Below the pieces are notes generated by a model, which was not told where the DNA came from, made no database searches, and was given only the letters and a program-made list of their open reading frames with translations. Shown piece by piece: positions 27,748 to 37,577 of a stretch of DNA of 64,000 nt (its first letter is position 1; each line of letters starts with the position of its first letter). Origin of the DNA: Gracilimonas sp. (GTDB lineage: Bacteria > Bacteroidota > Rhodothermia > Balneolales > Balneolaceae). A program made the translations under genes and the position numbers. Where the stretch lies: NCBI RefSeq assembly GCF_017641085.1, contig NZ_JAEPPI010000001.1:806001-870000 (forward strand), in the 5' to 3' direction.

Positions 27748-28668
27748 ATGGCTACCAAAAAAGTTTTAGGCCGAGGATTAGGCGCTTTTTTTCCTGAATA
27801 CCAGGAAGAAGGCAAAGAAACGGAAAAGAAGGAAGGTGTTGAAAAAAGCATCGTAAAACCGGAAGACCGCGTTAATATCGTTCTTTTTGTTCCGGTCGAT
27901 CACATCCGGAAGAATCCACATCAGCCGCGCAAAGAGTTTGATGAGGAAAAACTGGATGAACTGGGTGCTTCTATTAAAGAGCACGGCTTAATTCAGCCTA
28001 TAACCGTTCGGTATATCGGGGAAAAACGATTTGAGCTCATTAGTGGTGAACGCCGTTTACGTGCTGCTAAACTGGCCGGGTTGAAGGAAATTCCCGCTTT
28101 CATCAGAGAAGCAGATGATGAGCAAAGCATGGCTTTTGCCCTGATTGAAAATATTCAGAGGGAAGAGTTGAATCCGCTGGAGGTAGCTTTGGGATATAAG
28201 CGGCTGCTGGAAGAATTTGACTATACACAGGCCGAAGTGGCCGACCGAGTAGGGAAAAACCGAACAACGGTTACAAATATGTTACGCCTGCTGAACCTGC
28301 CTGCTTTCATACAGTCTGCCTTGAAGTCAAATCAGATTTCGATGGGCCATGCCCGGGCTTTAATTACCATTGAAGATGAAGAAGTTCAGCAGAAGATACT
28401 CAAAAAGGTAATTGACAAAGGACTTTCGGTAAGGCAGATTGAAGAAGCGGTGCGTGATGTGATGAACCCGTCAACATCGAAAAAGAAATCTTCATCCAAA
28501 AAAGAAACATCCAATCCTTTTTATGATGAAATTTCAACTCGCTTGCGACGTACATTCAGTACCAAGGTAAATGTACAACCCAAGAAAAAGGGGGGAGAAA
28601 TCAGGATTGAATATTATTCCGATGATGACCTTGAACGAATACTGGGTATTTTTGACTCGATCGATTAG
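27748..28668 (+). CDS. parB: Chromosome-partitioning protein ParB (Spo0J)
   Basis: 306 residues. A ParB/Srx CTPase domain has NPHQPRKEFDEEKL and the GERRLRAAKLAG box. A KorB-like HTH follows with GYKRLLEEFDYTQAEVADRVGKNRTTVTNMLRLLNLP, then a Lys/Ser-rich linker (KKKSSSKK) and a C-terminal dimerisation segment. It binds parS and slides as a CTP clamp. It overlaps the start of the next gene. Confidence 0.96.
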   Translation: MATKKVLGRGLGAFFPEYQEEGKETEKKEGVEKSIVKPEDRVNIVLFVPVDHIRKNPHQPRKEFDEEKLDELGASIKEHGLIQPITVRYIGEKRFELISGERRLRAAKLAGLKEIPAFIREADDEQSMAFALIENIQREELNPLEVALGYKRLLEEFDYTQAEVADRVGKNRTTVTNMLRLLNLPAFIQSALKSNQISMGHARALITIEDEEVQQKILKKVIDKGLSVRQIEEAVRDVMNPSTSKKKSSSKKETSNPFYDEISTRLRRTFSTKVNVQPKKKGGEIRIEYYSDDDLERILGIFDSID

Positions 28669-29275
28669 CCTGATTTTTCTTATAGGATTGATCCTCGGTG
28701 GACAGAGTTTTGCCCAAAGTTTTAGTTCTTACCAAAAATTTGTTCCCCAACATTATTCGTTGAAACAGTCCTTTTCCGACTCAGCAACCGACCAAAATGA
28801 ATACCCGGAACCTAAGATGGTTCTGCGGAGGTCCCTGATGATTCCCGGCTGGGGACAGGTAACCAATAAGCAGGCATGGAAAGTACCAATTGTGTATGGT
28901 TTGTTGGGTGGGCTTACTTACTACAGCATTTATCTGCACAATAATTATAATGACTACCGGGCGGCATATTACAATTTAAACCCGGACACGCCGGATGATA
29001 ACCGGTTTGGCCCCACACCGGGGTACATTTCTCCAAATTCAAACCTGAGTTCGCTGAGAGAAACCCGGAACTTTTATCGAAATCGCAGGGATTTAGTGTA
29101 TGTATTTATTGGATTATCATATGCGCTTAACGCAATTGATGCCTACGTTTTTGCACATTTGCGTCCTTTTGATGTATCAGATGACCTGTCGATGAATGCA
29201 AGGCTGAAACCGGGGGTACTGGCAGTTCGCAATACAGAGCCGGTACCTGTACTTTCATTGTCCATTAATTTTTAG
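28622..29275 (+). CDS. DUF5683-domain membrane protein
   Basis: Start taken at ATG 28622 (or 28625), inside the end of parB, giving about 217 residues. A signal peptide or first helix ends GGQSFAQS. The family core LRRSLMIPGWGQVTNKQAWKVPIVYG is followed by helices (YSIYLHNNYNDYRAAY; FIGLSYALNAIDAYVFAHL). DUF5683 proteins commonly follow ParAB in Bacteroidota; their role is unknown. The overlap of about 45 bases with parB suggests coupled expression. Confidence 0.85.
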   Translation: MMTLNEYWVFLTRSISLIFLIGLILGGQSFAQSFSSYQKFVPQHYSLKQSFSDSATDQNEYPEPKMVLRRSLMIPGWGQVTNKQAWKVPIVYGLLGGLTYYSIYLHNNYNDYRAAYYNLNPDTPDDNRFGPTPGYISPNSNLSSLRETRNFYRNRRDLVYVFIGLSYALNAIDAYVFAHLRPFDVSDDLSMNARLKPGVLAVRNTEPVPVLSLSINF

Positions 29276-29989
29276 ATGATTACTTATATGAGTGAAGAAC
29301 AAAGAGAATTTCAAAAAAAGAGCCAGGCGAACGGGTACGACCGTGACATCTGGAGTGTATTTAAAATTATGGGCGAACTTGTGGAGGGCTACGATAAGCT
29401 TTTCCAGATAGGCCCTTGCATTTCTATTTTCGGTTCTGCCCGAACCAAATCCGAAAATGAGTATTATCAACTTGCGGTAGAAACGGCGGATAAAATTACC
29501 CAGAAAGGTTTCGGTGTAATTACAGGGGGAGGGCCGGGCATCATGGAAGCCGCAAATAAAGGAGCCGAAGTAGGGAAAGGAAAATCAGTTGGGCTGGGAA
29601 TTAACCTGCCCTTTGAGCAGGGCATAAACCAACATGTGGACCCGGACTTCAGCATCAACTTTAACTACTTTTTTGTACGAAAGGTGATGTTCGTGAAATA
29701 CGCACAGGGCTTTATTGTATTCCCCGGTGGATTTGGAACCCTTGATGAATTGTTCGAAAGTCTTACACTTATCCAAACCCGCAAGATCGATCAGATTCCG
29801 ATTGTTCTTTTTGGCAGCGAGTATTGGTCTGGTTTGGTTGACTGGATGGAGAAAACAATGAAAGAGTGGGGTACCATTTCTGATAAGGATACCGACCTGT
29901 TTCATGTCACAGATTCAACCGATGAGGCGGTAAAAATAATCTGCGATTTTTACAGCAAAAAAGAGCCTATGCCAAACTTTTACTTTTAA
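29276..29989 (+). CDS. LOG-family protein (TIGR00730-type nucleotide phosphoribohydrolase)
   Basis: 237 residues from ATG 29276, which abuts the previous stop; ATG 29288 (MSEEQREFQ) is an alternative start. The Rossmann-like motifs GGGPGIMEAANKGA and the PGGFGTLDELFESLTLIQT box identify the lysine-decarboxylase-like LOG family, which hydrolyses nucleoside 5'-monophosphates to base and ribose phosphate. In bacteria the physiological role is often nucleotide salvage rather than cytokinin release. Confidence 0.92.
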   Translation: MITYMSEEQREFQKKSQANGYDRDIWSVFKIMGELVEGYDKLFQIGPCISIFGSARTKSENEYYQLAVETADKITQKGFGVITGGGPGIMEAANKGAEVGKGKSVGLGINLPFEQGINQHVDPDFSINFNYFFVRKVMFVKYAQGFIVFPGGFGTLDELFESLTLIQTRKIDQIPIVLFGSEYWSGLVDWMEKTMKEWGTISDKDTDLFHVTDSTDEAVKIICDFYSKKEPMPNFYF

Positions 29990-30119
29990 TTGGGAACATG
30001 ACGGTGCTTTGATAAGTTTTATATATACTAATTCATTAGAAAGGCAGTTATAATTTTAATTTCAGCGTCATTTTTTATTAAATTCGGCGCTGCAACTAAC
30101 GATCACAAATAAAATAGAT

Positions 30120-31151
30120 ATGAAGGTTTTTAAAAGAAGTTCAATAGCGATTGTTTTGGCTTTGATGGCAACTACAGTTTTTGCTCAAACTAAAACAGAT
30201 GCTGTGAAGGCTTACAATGCAGGATATGAAGAAGCCAAATCAGGCAATTATGAAGCTGCTATTGCATCGTACACACAGGCACTGACTATTGCAAGACAAC
30301 TTGGTCCAGAAGGTGAAGACATTGTGGACAGAGTTGAGCAGCAAATTCCTGCTGCATATTTCAACAAGGCCAGAAGCCAGTATCAGGAGTATCAAAAGAG
30401 TAAAAGTCTGGAAGCTTTAGATGCTACCATTGAGGCGTTCCGGGAAGTTGTTGATGTTGGTGAGGAATACAATGACGACCGTGTTACACCAATCGCCAAG
30501 CGAAATATTCCGGTTCTGTTATACCAAAAATCTGTAACGCTTTATTCTAACGACGAGCTGGAAAAAGCTAACGAGGCTGTTGAAAAAGCAATAAAAGAAA
30601 ATTCAAATTATGCGGTAGCTTACTACCAAAAGGCGAAAATCATCAAGAAGCAGAATGATACCGATGGAGATGGTATTATTGACCAAAATGTTGATGAACT
30701 GCTTAACTGGTACGACCAAGCTATTGCCAAGGCAGAGGCAACCAACAACTCAGACATTGCTGAGAAAGCCCGAGAAGCTGCCCACGATGAACTGCTTGCT
30801 GTTGGAACTCGTCAATCAGAAGCCGGTGACACCAAAACGGCTATGGAAACATTAAACAGAGCTCTCAACTACGACGATGAGTCAGCTGATGTGTATTACC
30901 GACTTGCCGAAGCCAGCAACAAAGCAGGAAGTTATGAGCAGGCTGTAGAGTATGCCACAACAGCTTTAGATCATGAAAGTGGTGGTAAAACCGATAAGGC
31001 AAAAATCTACTTTGAGTTGGGATATGCCCACCAAACATTAGGTAATAAATCAGTAGCCTGCGACGCATTCACCAATGCTTTATATGGTTCATTCAAATCA
31101 CCGGCTCAGCATAAAATGGAATATGAGCTTAAGTGTGAAACTGCTCGTTAA
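30120..31151 (+). CDS. Secreted TPR-repeat protein
   Basis: 343 residues with a signal peptide (MKVFKRSSIAIVLALMATTVFA, cleavage before QTKTD). At least five tetratricopeptide-like helical pairs follow, for example AYNAGYEEAKSGNYEAAIASYTQAL, YYRLAEASNKAGSYEQAVEYATTAL and YFELGYAHQTLGNKSVACDAF. A calcium-loop-like stretch DTDGDGIID at about residue 179 interrupts the repeats. It is probably periplasmic and used for protein-protein contacts. A strong terminator follows. Confidence 0.88.
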   Translation: MKVFKRSSIAIVLALMATTVFAQTKTDAVKAYNAGYEEAKSGNYEAAIASYTQALTIARQLGPEGEDIVDRVEQQIPAAYFNKARSQYQEYQKSKSLEALDATIEAFREVVDVGEEYNDDRVTPIAKRNIPVLLYQKSVTLYSNDELEKANEAVEKAIKENSNYAVAYYQKAKIIKKQNDTDGDGIIDQNVDELLNWYDQAIAKAEATNNSDIAEKAREAAHDELLAVGTRQSEAGDTKTAMETLNRALNYDDESADVYYRLAEASNKAGSYEQAVEYATTALDHESGGKTDKAKIYFELGYAHQTLGNKSVACDAFTNALYGSFKSPAQHKMEYELKCETAR

Positions 31152-31173
31152 GAGTTTTCGAACTTAAAATATT

Positions 31174-31206
31174 AACCACGCTGTAATAATCAGCGTGGTT
31201 TTTTTA
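31174..31206 (+). terminator. Strong intrinsic terminator after the TPR gene
   Basis: AACCACGCTG (31174-31183) and CAGCGTGGTT (31191-31200) form a perfect 10-bp stem with a 7-base loop. A run of seven Ts (31199-31205) follows. Confidence 0.93.
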
Positions 31207-31324
31207 TGTCATAAATTTCCGTGTAATGAGCAAAAACTCTTGCCTGCTCCTTTTATACATACAAGCCTTTTCCTATCTTCGTGAGGATTTAAAAAACACA
31301 ATTTTCATTCTACTAAATCATTAA

Positions 31325-33319
31325 ATGCCTGCATCTAAACTAGACCAGCTCTGTGTAAATACAATTCGAACCTTATCTATAGATGCCGTTGAAAAGGCGA
31401 ATTCCGGTCACCCGGGCATGCCAATGGGCATGGCAGATGCAGCCTATGTACTGTGGACGAAATTTCTAAAGCACAACCCAAAAAATCCGGACTGGTTTGA
31501 TCGCGATCGCTTTATTCTTTCAGCAGGGCACGGGTCGATGCTTATTTACAGTTTACTGCATCTCACAGGTTATGAAGTAAGCCTCGAAGAGATAAAAAAC
31601 TTCCGGCAGATGGGAAGTATAACGCCCGGCCACCCTGAATATGGAATGACACCGGGAGTTGAAACTACAACCGGTCCTTTGGGACAGGGTTTTGGAACCG
31701 GTGTTGGTATGGCAATGGCAGAGCATTTTATGTCGGCAAAGTTCAACAAAGAAGGGCATAACATTGTAGATCACTACACCTATGCTATTGTTAGTGATGG
31801 TGACTTGATGGAGGGAATTTCCCATGAAGCTGCATCGATGGCCGGACACATGGGCCTCGGTAAGTTGATTTACCTGTACGATTCAAACAGCATTTCGATT
31901 GAAGGATCTACCGATCTTGCTTTTACCGAAGACGTTCCCAAACGATTTGAATCCTATAACTGGCACGTAGTAGAAATTGATGGGCATAATCATGATGAAA
32001 TCACAGCAGCAATCGAAGAAGCACAGTCAGTAACTGATAAGCCTTCGATCATTGTTTGTACTACTCACATCGGGTACGGAAGCCCCAATAAGCAGGATAG
32101 TGAGTCCTCGCACGGGTCTCCACTGGGTGAGGAAGAAATTAAACTTACCAAAGAAGCGTACGGTTGGGATCCCGAAAAAAAATTCTTCATTCCCGAAGAA
32201 GCTCTCGCAAAGTTCAGAGAAGAACAGGAGAAAGGAGAGGAAGCTGAAAACGCCTGGAAAGAGGAAGTAGCTGCCTATGAAAAAGCTTATACCGAGGAAG
32301 GAAAGATATTCAAAGCTTGGGTTAACAGAGACCTGTCTTCTGATCTGGAATCGAAGTTGCCGGTATTTGAAGAAGATGCAAAAGGAATGGCAAGTCGTGC
32401 GGCTTCCGGCAAAGTGATTAATGCCATCAAAGAAATTGTACCCAACTTATTCGGAGGTTCGGCAGATCTCGGTGGAAGTACCAAAACCGACATTGACGGA
32501 TACGGATCGTACCTGCCGGGTAACCCAACGGGGAGAACCATTCATTACGGAGTACGGGAACACGCTATGGGAGCAGCTGTAAATGGGATGGCGCTGCACG
32601 GTGGACTAGTTCCTTACGGTGCTACCTTTTTTGTGTTTACCGATTATATGCGCCCCGCCATACGTTTAGCCGGCTTGATGAAAGTGCCGTCGATATTTGT
32701 GTTAACTCACGACAGTATTGGCCTTGGCGAAGACGGCCCGACTCACCAACCCGTGGAACACCTCGCCAGCCTGAGGGCGATGCCAAATATCACCATTTTA
32801 CGTCCCGGTGATGCTAATGAGACATCCCATGCATGGAAGGCAGCTTTGGAAAATACGACCGGGCCAACGCTGCTGGTCTTAACCCGACAGAACTTGCCTA
32901 CATTATCCCGTTCGGATGAGAATTCAGCATCCATGGTTTCTAAAGGTGCTTACATTTATTCGGATGCTGAGAAAGAAATTCCGGATGCCATCCTGATTGG
33001 GACCGGATCGGAGCTCCACCTTGCAGTAGAAGCCAAGGCTAAACTGGCAGACAAAGGCATAGACGCACGTGTAGTGAGCATGCCAAGCTGGGAGCTGTTT
33101 GAGAGGCAAGACGCCTCATACAAGGAATCTGTGCTTCCAAAGGCTGTTACAAACCGGATTTCCATTGAAGCGGGAGCTACCTTTGGGTGGGAACGCTATA
33201 TTGGGCCTGAAGGAACGGCTATTGGATTGAACAGTTTTGGAGAGTCAGCTCCTTACGAAGAGCTCTTTGAACATTTTGGCATAACCACAGATGCCATTGT
33301 TGAGGCTGCGGCTAAATAA
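31325..33319 (+). CDS. tkt: Transketolase
   Basis: 664 residues. Contains the N-terminal [19 protein letters not shown], the thiamine diphosphate motif [26 protein letters not shown], the pyrimidine-domain segment [18 protein letters not shown] and [22 protein letters not shown]. It shifts two-carbon ketol units in the pentose phosphate pathway. Length matches the family. It is a single gene after a terminator, facing a convergent phosphatase. Confidence 0.97.
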   Translation: MPASKLDQLCVNTIRTLSIDAVEKANSGHPGMPMGMADAAYVLWTKFLKHNPKNPDWFDRDRFILSAGHGSMLIYSLLHLTGYEVSLEEIKNFRQMGSITPGHPEYGMTPGVETTTGPLGQGFGTGVGMAMAEHFMSAKFNKEGHNIVDHYTYAIVSDGDLMEGISHEAASMAGHMGLGKLIYLYDSNSISIEGSTDLAFTEDVPKRFESYNWHVVEIDGHNHDEITAAIEEAQSVTDKPSIIVCTTHIGYGSPNKQDSESSHGSPLGEEEIKLTKEAYGWDPEKKFFIPEEALAKFREEQEKGEEAENAWKEEVAAYEKAYTEEGKIFKAWVNRDLSSDLESKLPVFEEDAKGMASRAASGKVINAIKEIVPNLFGGSADLGGSTKTDIDGYGSYLPGNPTGRTIHYGVREHAMGAAVNGMALHGGLVPYGATFFVFTDYMRPAIRLAGLMKVPSIFVLTHDSIGLGEDGPTHQPVEHLASLRAMPNITILRPGDANETSHAWKAALENTTGPTLLVLTRQNLPTLSRSDENSASMVSKGAYIYSDAEKEIPDAILIGTGSELHLAVEAKAKLADKGIDARVVSMPSWELFERQDASYKESVLPKAVTNRISIEAGATFGWERYIGPEGTAIGLNSFGESAPYEELFEHFGITTDAIVEAAAK

Positions 33320-33345
33320 GTCAGCCAGCCACCCGAAAAGTAAAG

Positions 33346-34488
33346 CTACTTCTCAGGCCGATGTACACAGGTAAAAGTTACATCGTCCAAGGGGCTTACG
33401 GAGCCTATAAAGGCCTCCAATGAGGATTGTACTTTGCCGATAATGGTTTTGGCGTGAAGGGAGCCGTAGATTTCCATCAGGGATTCGATGCGCTCTTCTC
33501 CGTATTCTTCATCCCGCTCGTTTCGTGATTCATTGAGCCCGTCTGTGTAGAATAGAACAGAGTCGCCGGGTTTAAAATGAAATTTCTTCACTTCGAGGTT
33601 CTTATCCAGAAGCTTGGTTGAGGCCATACCCAAAGCAAAACCGTTGGCCTTCAGTTTGAAAGTAGTGTCGCGTTCCTTGTTGTAGTAGATAGGGATGTTA
33701 TGCCCGGCCCGGATATACTCAAAATGGTCCTCATCGTTGGGGAAGAAGGCGGCACACCCGGTAACAAAGGTTTTATCCTTGCTGTTGCTTTTGATGTAGT
33801 TGTTCAGCTGAAGAAAGAGCTCTTTAGGGGATGGATGATCCTTTTCGATAATCAAATTCACCAAGGCCTGTAGCCGAACCATATACAGGGCGGCACTGAG
33901 CCCTTTACCTGAAACGTCTGCTATCACAACGTAGGTTCCTTTTTCCGTTTCGATCACATCCAGGTAGTCTCCACCGACCTCCTTGGCCGTATGTGCAAAT
34001 GAATATACTTCAAGATTATCTTTACTTAGGGATGTTCCCGGAAGCAAGCTAAGCTGAATTTCCCGGGCCAAATCGATCTCTTTTTGCACATCCGATTTCT
34101 CCAGAAGCTCAATTAAAAGCAGCATGAACATGCTTAGAAAACTAAAGGGAAGCAGCAGGTCACCAATCAGGAAATACTGTATGATATCCAGGAAGTTGAG
34201 CACGTAATAGGCTACAAAACTTACAGAACCCAATCCAAAGATAAGGCGACGTGTGGGGTTGAGGCGTTGGGCGAGATCAGAAAACAACCGCAGCATTTTG
34301 ATGTGCCCGGGAAGCTGCTGTCCCTGCTGCCGCTCAATGTCTTCGACAGCTTCTTTATAAACCAACTTCAGGCGTTCAGTATCGGCCGTGAGTTCTTTCG
34401 AGAATCTTTCCCGACTCATTCCGGAGACATATTCCTGATAAAATTTCTTTGTGCCGTAGCCGGACTGTGCTTCGTTTTTTAAACCCAA
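33346..34488 (-). CDS. Membrane SpoIIE/RsbU-type serine phosphatase
   Basis: 380 residues. Two hydrophobic helices lie around 80-125. A short linker (KEIDLAREIQLSLLP) precedes a PP2C-like SpoIIE domain with KEVGGDYLDVI, the metal-binding VIADVSGKGLSAALYM and YTDGLNESRNERDEEYGEERI. These enzymes dephosphorylate anti-sigma antagonists in partner-switching pathways. No anti-sigma antagonist gene lies next to it here. Confidence 0.9.
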   Translation of the reverse strand: MGLKNEAQSGYGTKKFYQEYVSGMSRERFSKELTADTERLKLVYKEAVEDIERQQGQQLPGHIKMLRLFSDLAQRLNPTRRLIFGLGSVSFVAYYVLNFLDIIQYFLIGDLLLPFSFLSMFMLLLIELLEKSDVQKEIDLAREIQLSLLPGTSLSKDNLEVYSFAHTAKEVGGDYLDVIETEKGTYVVIADVSGKGLSAALYMVRLQALVNLIIEKDHPSPKELFLQLNNYIKSNSKDKTFVTGCAAFFPNDEDHFEYIRAGHNIPIYYNKERDTTFKLKANGFALGMASTKLLDKNLEVKKFHFKPGDSVLFYTDGLNESRNERDEEYGEERIESLMEIYGSLHAKTIIGKVQSSLEAFIGSVSPLDDVTFTCVHRPEK

Positions 34489-34590
34489 GGCAATTACTGA
34501 TCTGAATTTGTATTTAGCGCTTGTTCGTAATAATAACTAAAAAGTTTAGCATTTGAACAGCATTTATTTGCTACCGAAGATTTGGAGAAG

Positions 34591-35136
34591 CTATTGGGTT
34601 TTAATCTCGGTGGTATCGGCCGGTACGCGGGTGGGATTTACGCGGTCGTAAACCACCCAGGCATCTCTGAAGTATCGTTTTACGATATTGGAAAATAGAA
34701 TAGCACGGTCCCGTTCATGAAAATCACCTACATGTACTCGATAATAAGGAGTACGGAAGAAGGTATAAGTATCCGGCTGATAACCTACAATAGTGGTATC
34801 GGCCCAGGCGCGAAAGTTTGCCGCCATCGTATCTGCCTGTACCACGCTTTGCCCGGAATAAATTTGCACCCGATAGCCTTCGTATAAATCTTTTTCTACT
34901 TCTTGCTGAACCTTAATCTGGTTAAAGCCATCCGGAATTTTATTCTCCCGGTATGCATAGGCATCAGAAAGCTGGGTACGATAACTTTCCAGATTGAGGT
35001 TAGAGACAAGCTTCTCATTCTCTGACCTGAAATTTTCTCTTGCATTTTCAATGGTATCATTGACAGCCTGCTCGGTAGTAGAGCAGGAGACAACCACAAA
35101 AAGTAGCAGTGTAAGAAAGCTGAAGTATTTTATCAT
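34591..35136 (-). CDS. SPOR-domain lipoprotein
   Basis: 181 residues from ATG 35136 (MIKYFSFLTLLLFVVVSCS), a lipoprotein signal with the lipobox ending VSC. The C-terminal half (YRVQIYSGQSVVQADTMAANF through PYYRVHVGDFHERD) is a SPOR fold that binds denuded peptidoglycan. The frame opens upstream into the half-length dehydrogenase, but the lipobox decides the start. It lies 4 bases downstream of that gene. Confidence 0.86.
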   Translation of the reverse strand: MIKYFSFLTLLLFVVVSCSTTEQAVNDTIENARENFRSENEKLVSNLNLESYRTQLSDAYAYRENKIPDGFNQIKVQQEVEKDLYEGYRVQIYSGQSVVQADTMAANFRAWADTTIVGYQPDTYTFFRTPYYRVHVGDFHERDRAILFSNIVKRYFRDAWVVYDRVNPTRVPADTTEIKTQ

Positions 35137-35140
35137 AGGT

Positions 35141-36010
35141 TTAAAATCCAACCGGGTGCCAAGTTGTTTTCGTTTCCTGGAAATTGGTAAGGAAATACGG
35201 AGACTGAGCCTCTTCCGAATACCAGTCATCAATAGGTTTATTTACAATACGTTTCACGTTCAGTGAAGCATTTTCATCAATACTCTTCTTCATTTCCTGG
35301 GGTAATTTATCAGTATATACCATGGCATTTACATCCATATGGGTACTGAAATGTTCCGATAATTCTTCACGAAATCCGGTAAGTATGTTTACCACACCTC
35401 CCGGTACGTCCGAAGAATTCAACACCTCAGCAAAGCTGATGGCGGGAAGGGGATATTCTTCTGAGGCAAGCACTACACATGTATTCCCTCCAACAATGAT
35501 CGGAGCAATGACGGAAACCAAGCCTAAAAGCGGGCTCTTTTCAGGAGCGAAAGCGGCTACCACACCGGTGGGCTCCAGTAAACTGAAGTTAAAGTGTGAA
35601 CTCGCAACCGGGTTTATCGAGCCAAAAACCTGCTGATATTTATCGGCCCAGCCGGCATAGTAAATAAGGCGGTCGATGGAGGCATTGATATCAGCTTCAG
35701 CCTCGGCCGTTTTAAAACCGATAGGGCCGAGTTCTTTCATGAATTGATCACGACGGTCTTCCAGCATCTCCGCAATGCGGTAGAGAATCTGTCCGCGGTT
35801 GTAGGCACTGCGCGAACTCCATCCGTTAAAAGCGCCACGGGCAATCTTTACGGCATCGCGGAAGTCTTTTCTTGAACCCTGACAGGCATTCGCCAGCAGG
35901 TTTTTGTCGCCGTCATAAACTTTATAAGTACGACCGGATTCCGAGCGGGGAAAATTTCCGCCCAGATACATCTTATAGGTTTTCTTTACGTCAATTCTTG
36001 TGTCAGACAT
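35141..36010 (-). CDS. Half-length aldehyde dehydrogenase-like protein without catalytic Cys
   Basis: 289 residues matching the N-terminal NAD-binding half of an aldehyde dehydrogenase (YKMYLGGNFPRSESGRTY, RGQILYRIAEMLEDRRDQF, YAGWADKYQQVFGS, PEKSPLLGLVSVIAPIIVGGNT). The protein then ends about 60 residues after the VPGGVVNILTG strand with FQETKTTWHPVGF. No catalytic Cys/Glu pair is present. It sits 17 bases after a complete ALDH in a deoC unit. The arrangement recalls ALDH16, which fuses an active domain to a second, Cys-less domain, so this is probably a structural partner and not a decayed gene. Confidence 0.82.
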   Translation of the reverse strand: MSDTRIDVKKTYKMYLGGNFPRSESGRTYKVYDGDKNLLANACQGSRKDFRDAVKIARGAFNGWSSRSAYNRGQILYRIAEMLEDRRDQFMKELGPIGFKTAEAEADINASIDRLIYYAGWADKYQQVFGSINPVASSHFNFSLLEPTGVVAAFAPEKSPLLGLVSVIAPIIVGGNTCVVLASEEYPLPAISFAEVLNSSDVPGGVVNILTGFREELSEHFSTHMDVNAMVYTDKLPQEMKKSIDENASLNVKRIVNKPIDDWYSEEAQSPYFLTNFQETKTTWHPVGF

Positions 36011-36027
36011 GGTCTAATGCTTAGTAA

Positions 36028-37530
36028 TTAAATTTTTGTGTAGGCTGCTAATCCGTGGAGACCGCCTTCGCGCCCAACTCCGCTTTCTTTGTAACCGCCA
36101 AAAGGGGAAGTAGGATCGAATTTGTTGTAGGTATTCGCCCAGATAACACCGGATCTCATCTTGCTTCCCATTTGGAAAATCTTGGAGCCTTTATCGGTCC
36201 AAACACCACTTGCAAGTCCATAGGGGGTGTTATTGGCTTTATCGATGCCTTCATCTGCCGTGCGGAATGTTTGCACCGTTAGCACCGGCCCAAAAATTTC
36301 TTCCTGAACCACGCGATTCGATTGTGAAACATTGGTGAAAAGGGTAGGGCGTATGAAATAACCGTTTTCGGGGATCTCACATTTACTTTGGTAGATATCA
36401 GCACCTTCATCTACTCCGAGTTCCAGGTATTTATTTACCGTCTCAAACTGCTCTTTAGAGTTGATGGCACCAATGTCGGTATTCTTGTCCAGAGGATCAC
36501 CAACGATCAATGTTTCAAGCCGGTCTTTCAGTTTTTGGATTACTTTATCAGCCACACCTTCCTGAACCAGCAATCGGGAACCGGCACAGCACACGTGCCC
36601 CTGGTTAAAGTAAATGGCGTTAATAATACCTTCCACCGCCTGGTCAATCGGGGCATCTTCAAAAATAACCAATGCGCCTTTTCCACCTAATTCAAGGGTG
36701 TACTTTTTATCGGTTCCGGCCAGGGACTTTTGAATGATTTTCCCGACTTGGGTTGAGCCGGTAAATGCTACTTTATCAATATCTTTATGATTGACAATTT
36801 CTGCCCCGGTTTGTCCTGCACCGGTAACGATATTTACAACGCCGTCAGGCAGCCCGCAATCCCGAACCAGTTCCGCAAACTTAAGCGCTGTCAGTGAGGT
36901 AGTCTCGGCAGGTTTAAGAACAACAGTATTTCCACAAGCAAGGGCAGGGGCAATCTTCCAGGCCAGCATCAGCAAGGGGAAATTCCATGGGATAATTTGT
37001 CCGCATACGCCAAGGGGTTTGGGTTTTCTTCCCGGGAAGGCATACTCGAGTTTATCTGCCCAGCCGGCATAGTAGAAGAAATAAGCGGCAACTAAAGGAA
37101 TGTCAACATCCCGGGATTCGCGGATGGGCTTTCCTCCATCCATCGATTCCAGGACGGCAAATTCACGGGCACGCTCCTGTATCATCCGGGCGATACGGTA
37201 GATATACTTGCCTCTTTCTTTGGCTGAAATCCTTGACCACTCACCCTCAAAAGCTTTTCGGGCAGCTTTCACGGCTTTGTCCACATCCTTCTGGGTTGCT
37301 TCAGCAAATTCTGTGATTTCCTCTTCGGTAGCCGGGTTGGTACTCTTGAAGTATCGGCCTTTGGATGGCTTTACAAATTTCCCGCCAATGAAAAGATCAT
37401 AGCGCTCCTTTACCTCAACAAAGTCCGAGGTTTGAGGTGCCGGGGCATATTCCCAAACAGACTCAAAATCCAGTTTCGAATTCGGTGAAGTGGGTTTGTA
37501 AGGAGCTTCTTTAGTTTCCGTGTCAGACAT
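36028..37530 (-). CDS. NAD-dependent aldehyde dehydrogenase
   Basis: 500 residues. Contains IIPWNFPLLMLAWKIAPALACGNTVVLKPAE, the catalytic Glu motif LELGGKGALVIFEDA, the catalytic Cys in NQGHVCCAGSRLLVQ and EEIFGPVLTVQTF. It is second in a minus-strand unit after deoC (47-base gap), so the likely substrate is the acetaldehyde released by deoxyribose-phosphate aldolase. This is inference from context. Confidence 0.95.
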   Translation of the reverse strand: MSDTETKEAPYKPTSPNSKLDFESVWEYAPAPQTSDFVEVKERYDLFIGGKFVKPSKGRYFKSTNPATEEEITEFAEATQKDVDKAVKAARKAFEGEWSRISAKERGKYIYRIARMIQERAREFAVLESMDGGKPIRESRDVDIPLVAAYFFYYAGWADKLEYAFPGRKPKPLGVCGQIIPWNFPLLMLAWKIAPALACGNTVVLKPAETTSLTALKFAELVRDCGLPDGVVNIVTGAGQTGAEIVNHKDIDKVAFTGSTQVGKIIQKSLAGTDKKYTLELGGKGALVIFEDAPIDQAVEGIINAIYFNQGHVCCAGSRLLVQEGVADKVIQKLKDRLETLIVGDPLDKNTDIGAINSKEQFETVNKYLELGVDEGADIYQSKCEIPENGYFIRPTLFTNVSQSNRVVQEEIFGPVLTVQTFRTADEGIDKANNTPYGLASGVWTDKGSKIFQMGSKMRSGVIWANTYNKFDPTSPFGGYKESGVGREGGLHGLAAYTKI

Positions 37531-37577
37531 AGTAGTTGGTACTTAATTCAAGTTCTTTTAAGGCCGTTCAATCCCGA

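Noticed and set aside
26794-28668. parS site near parAB
   Set aside because: No GTTTCACGTGAAAC-like palindrome was found in or around the genes.
35141-36010. Half-length ALDH as a decayed pseudogene
   Set aside because: The frame is intact, the C-terminal tail is coherent and the gene sits tightly in the operon; a functional partner protein is more likely.
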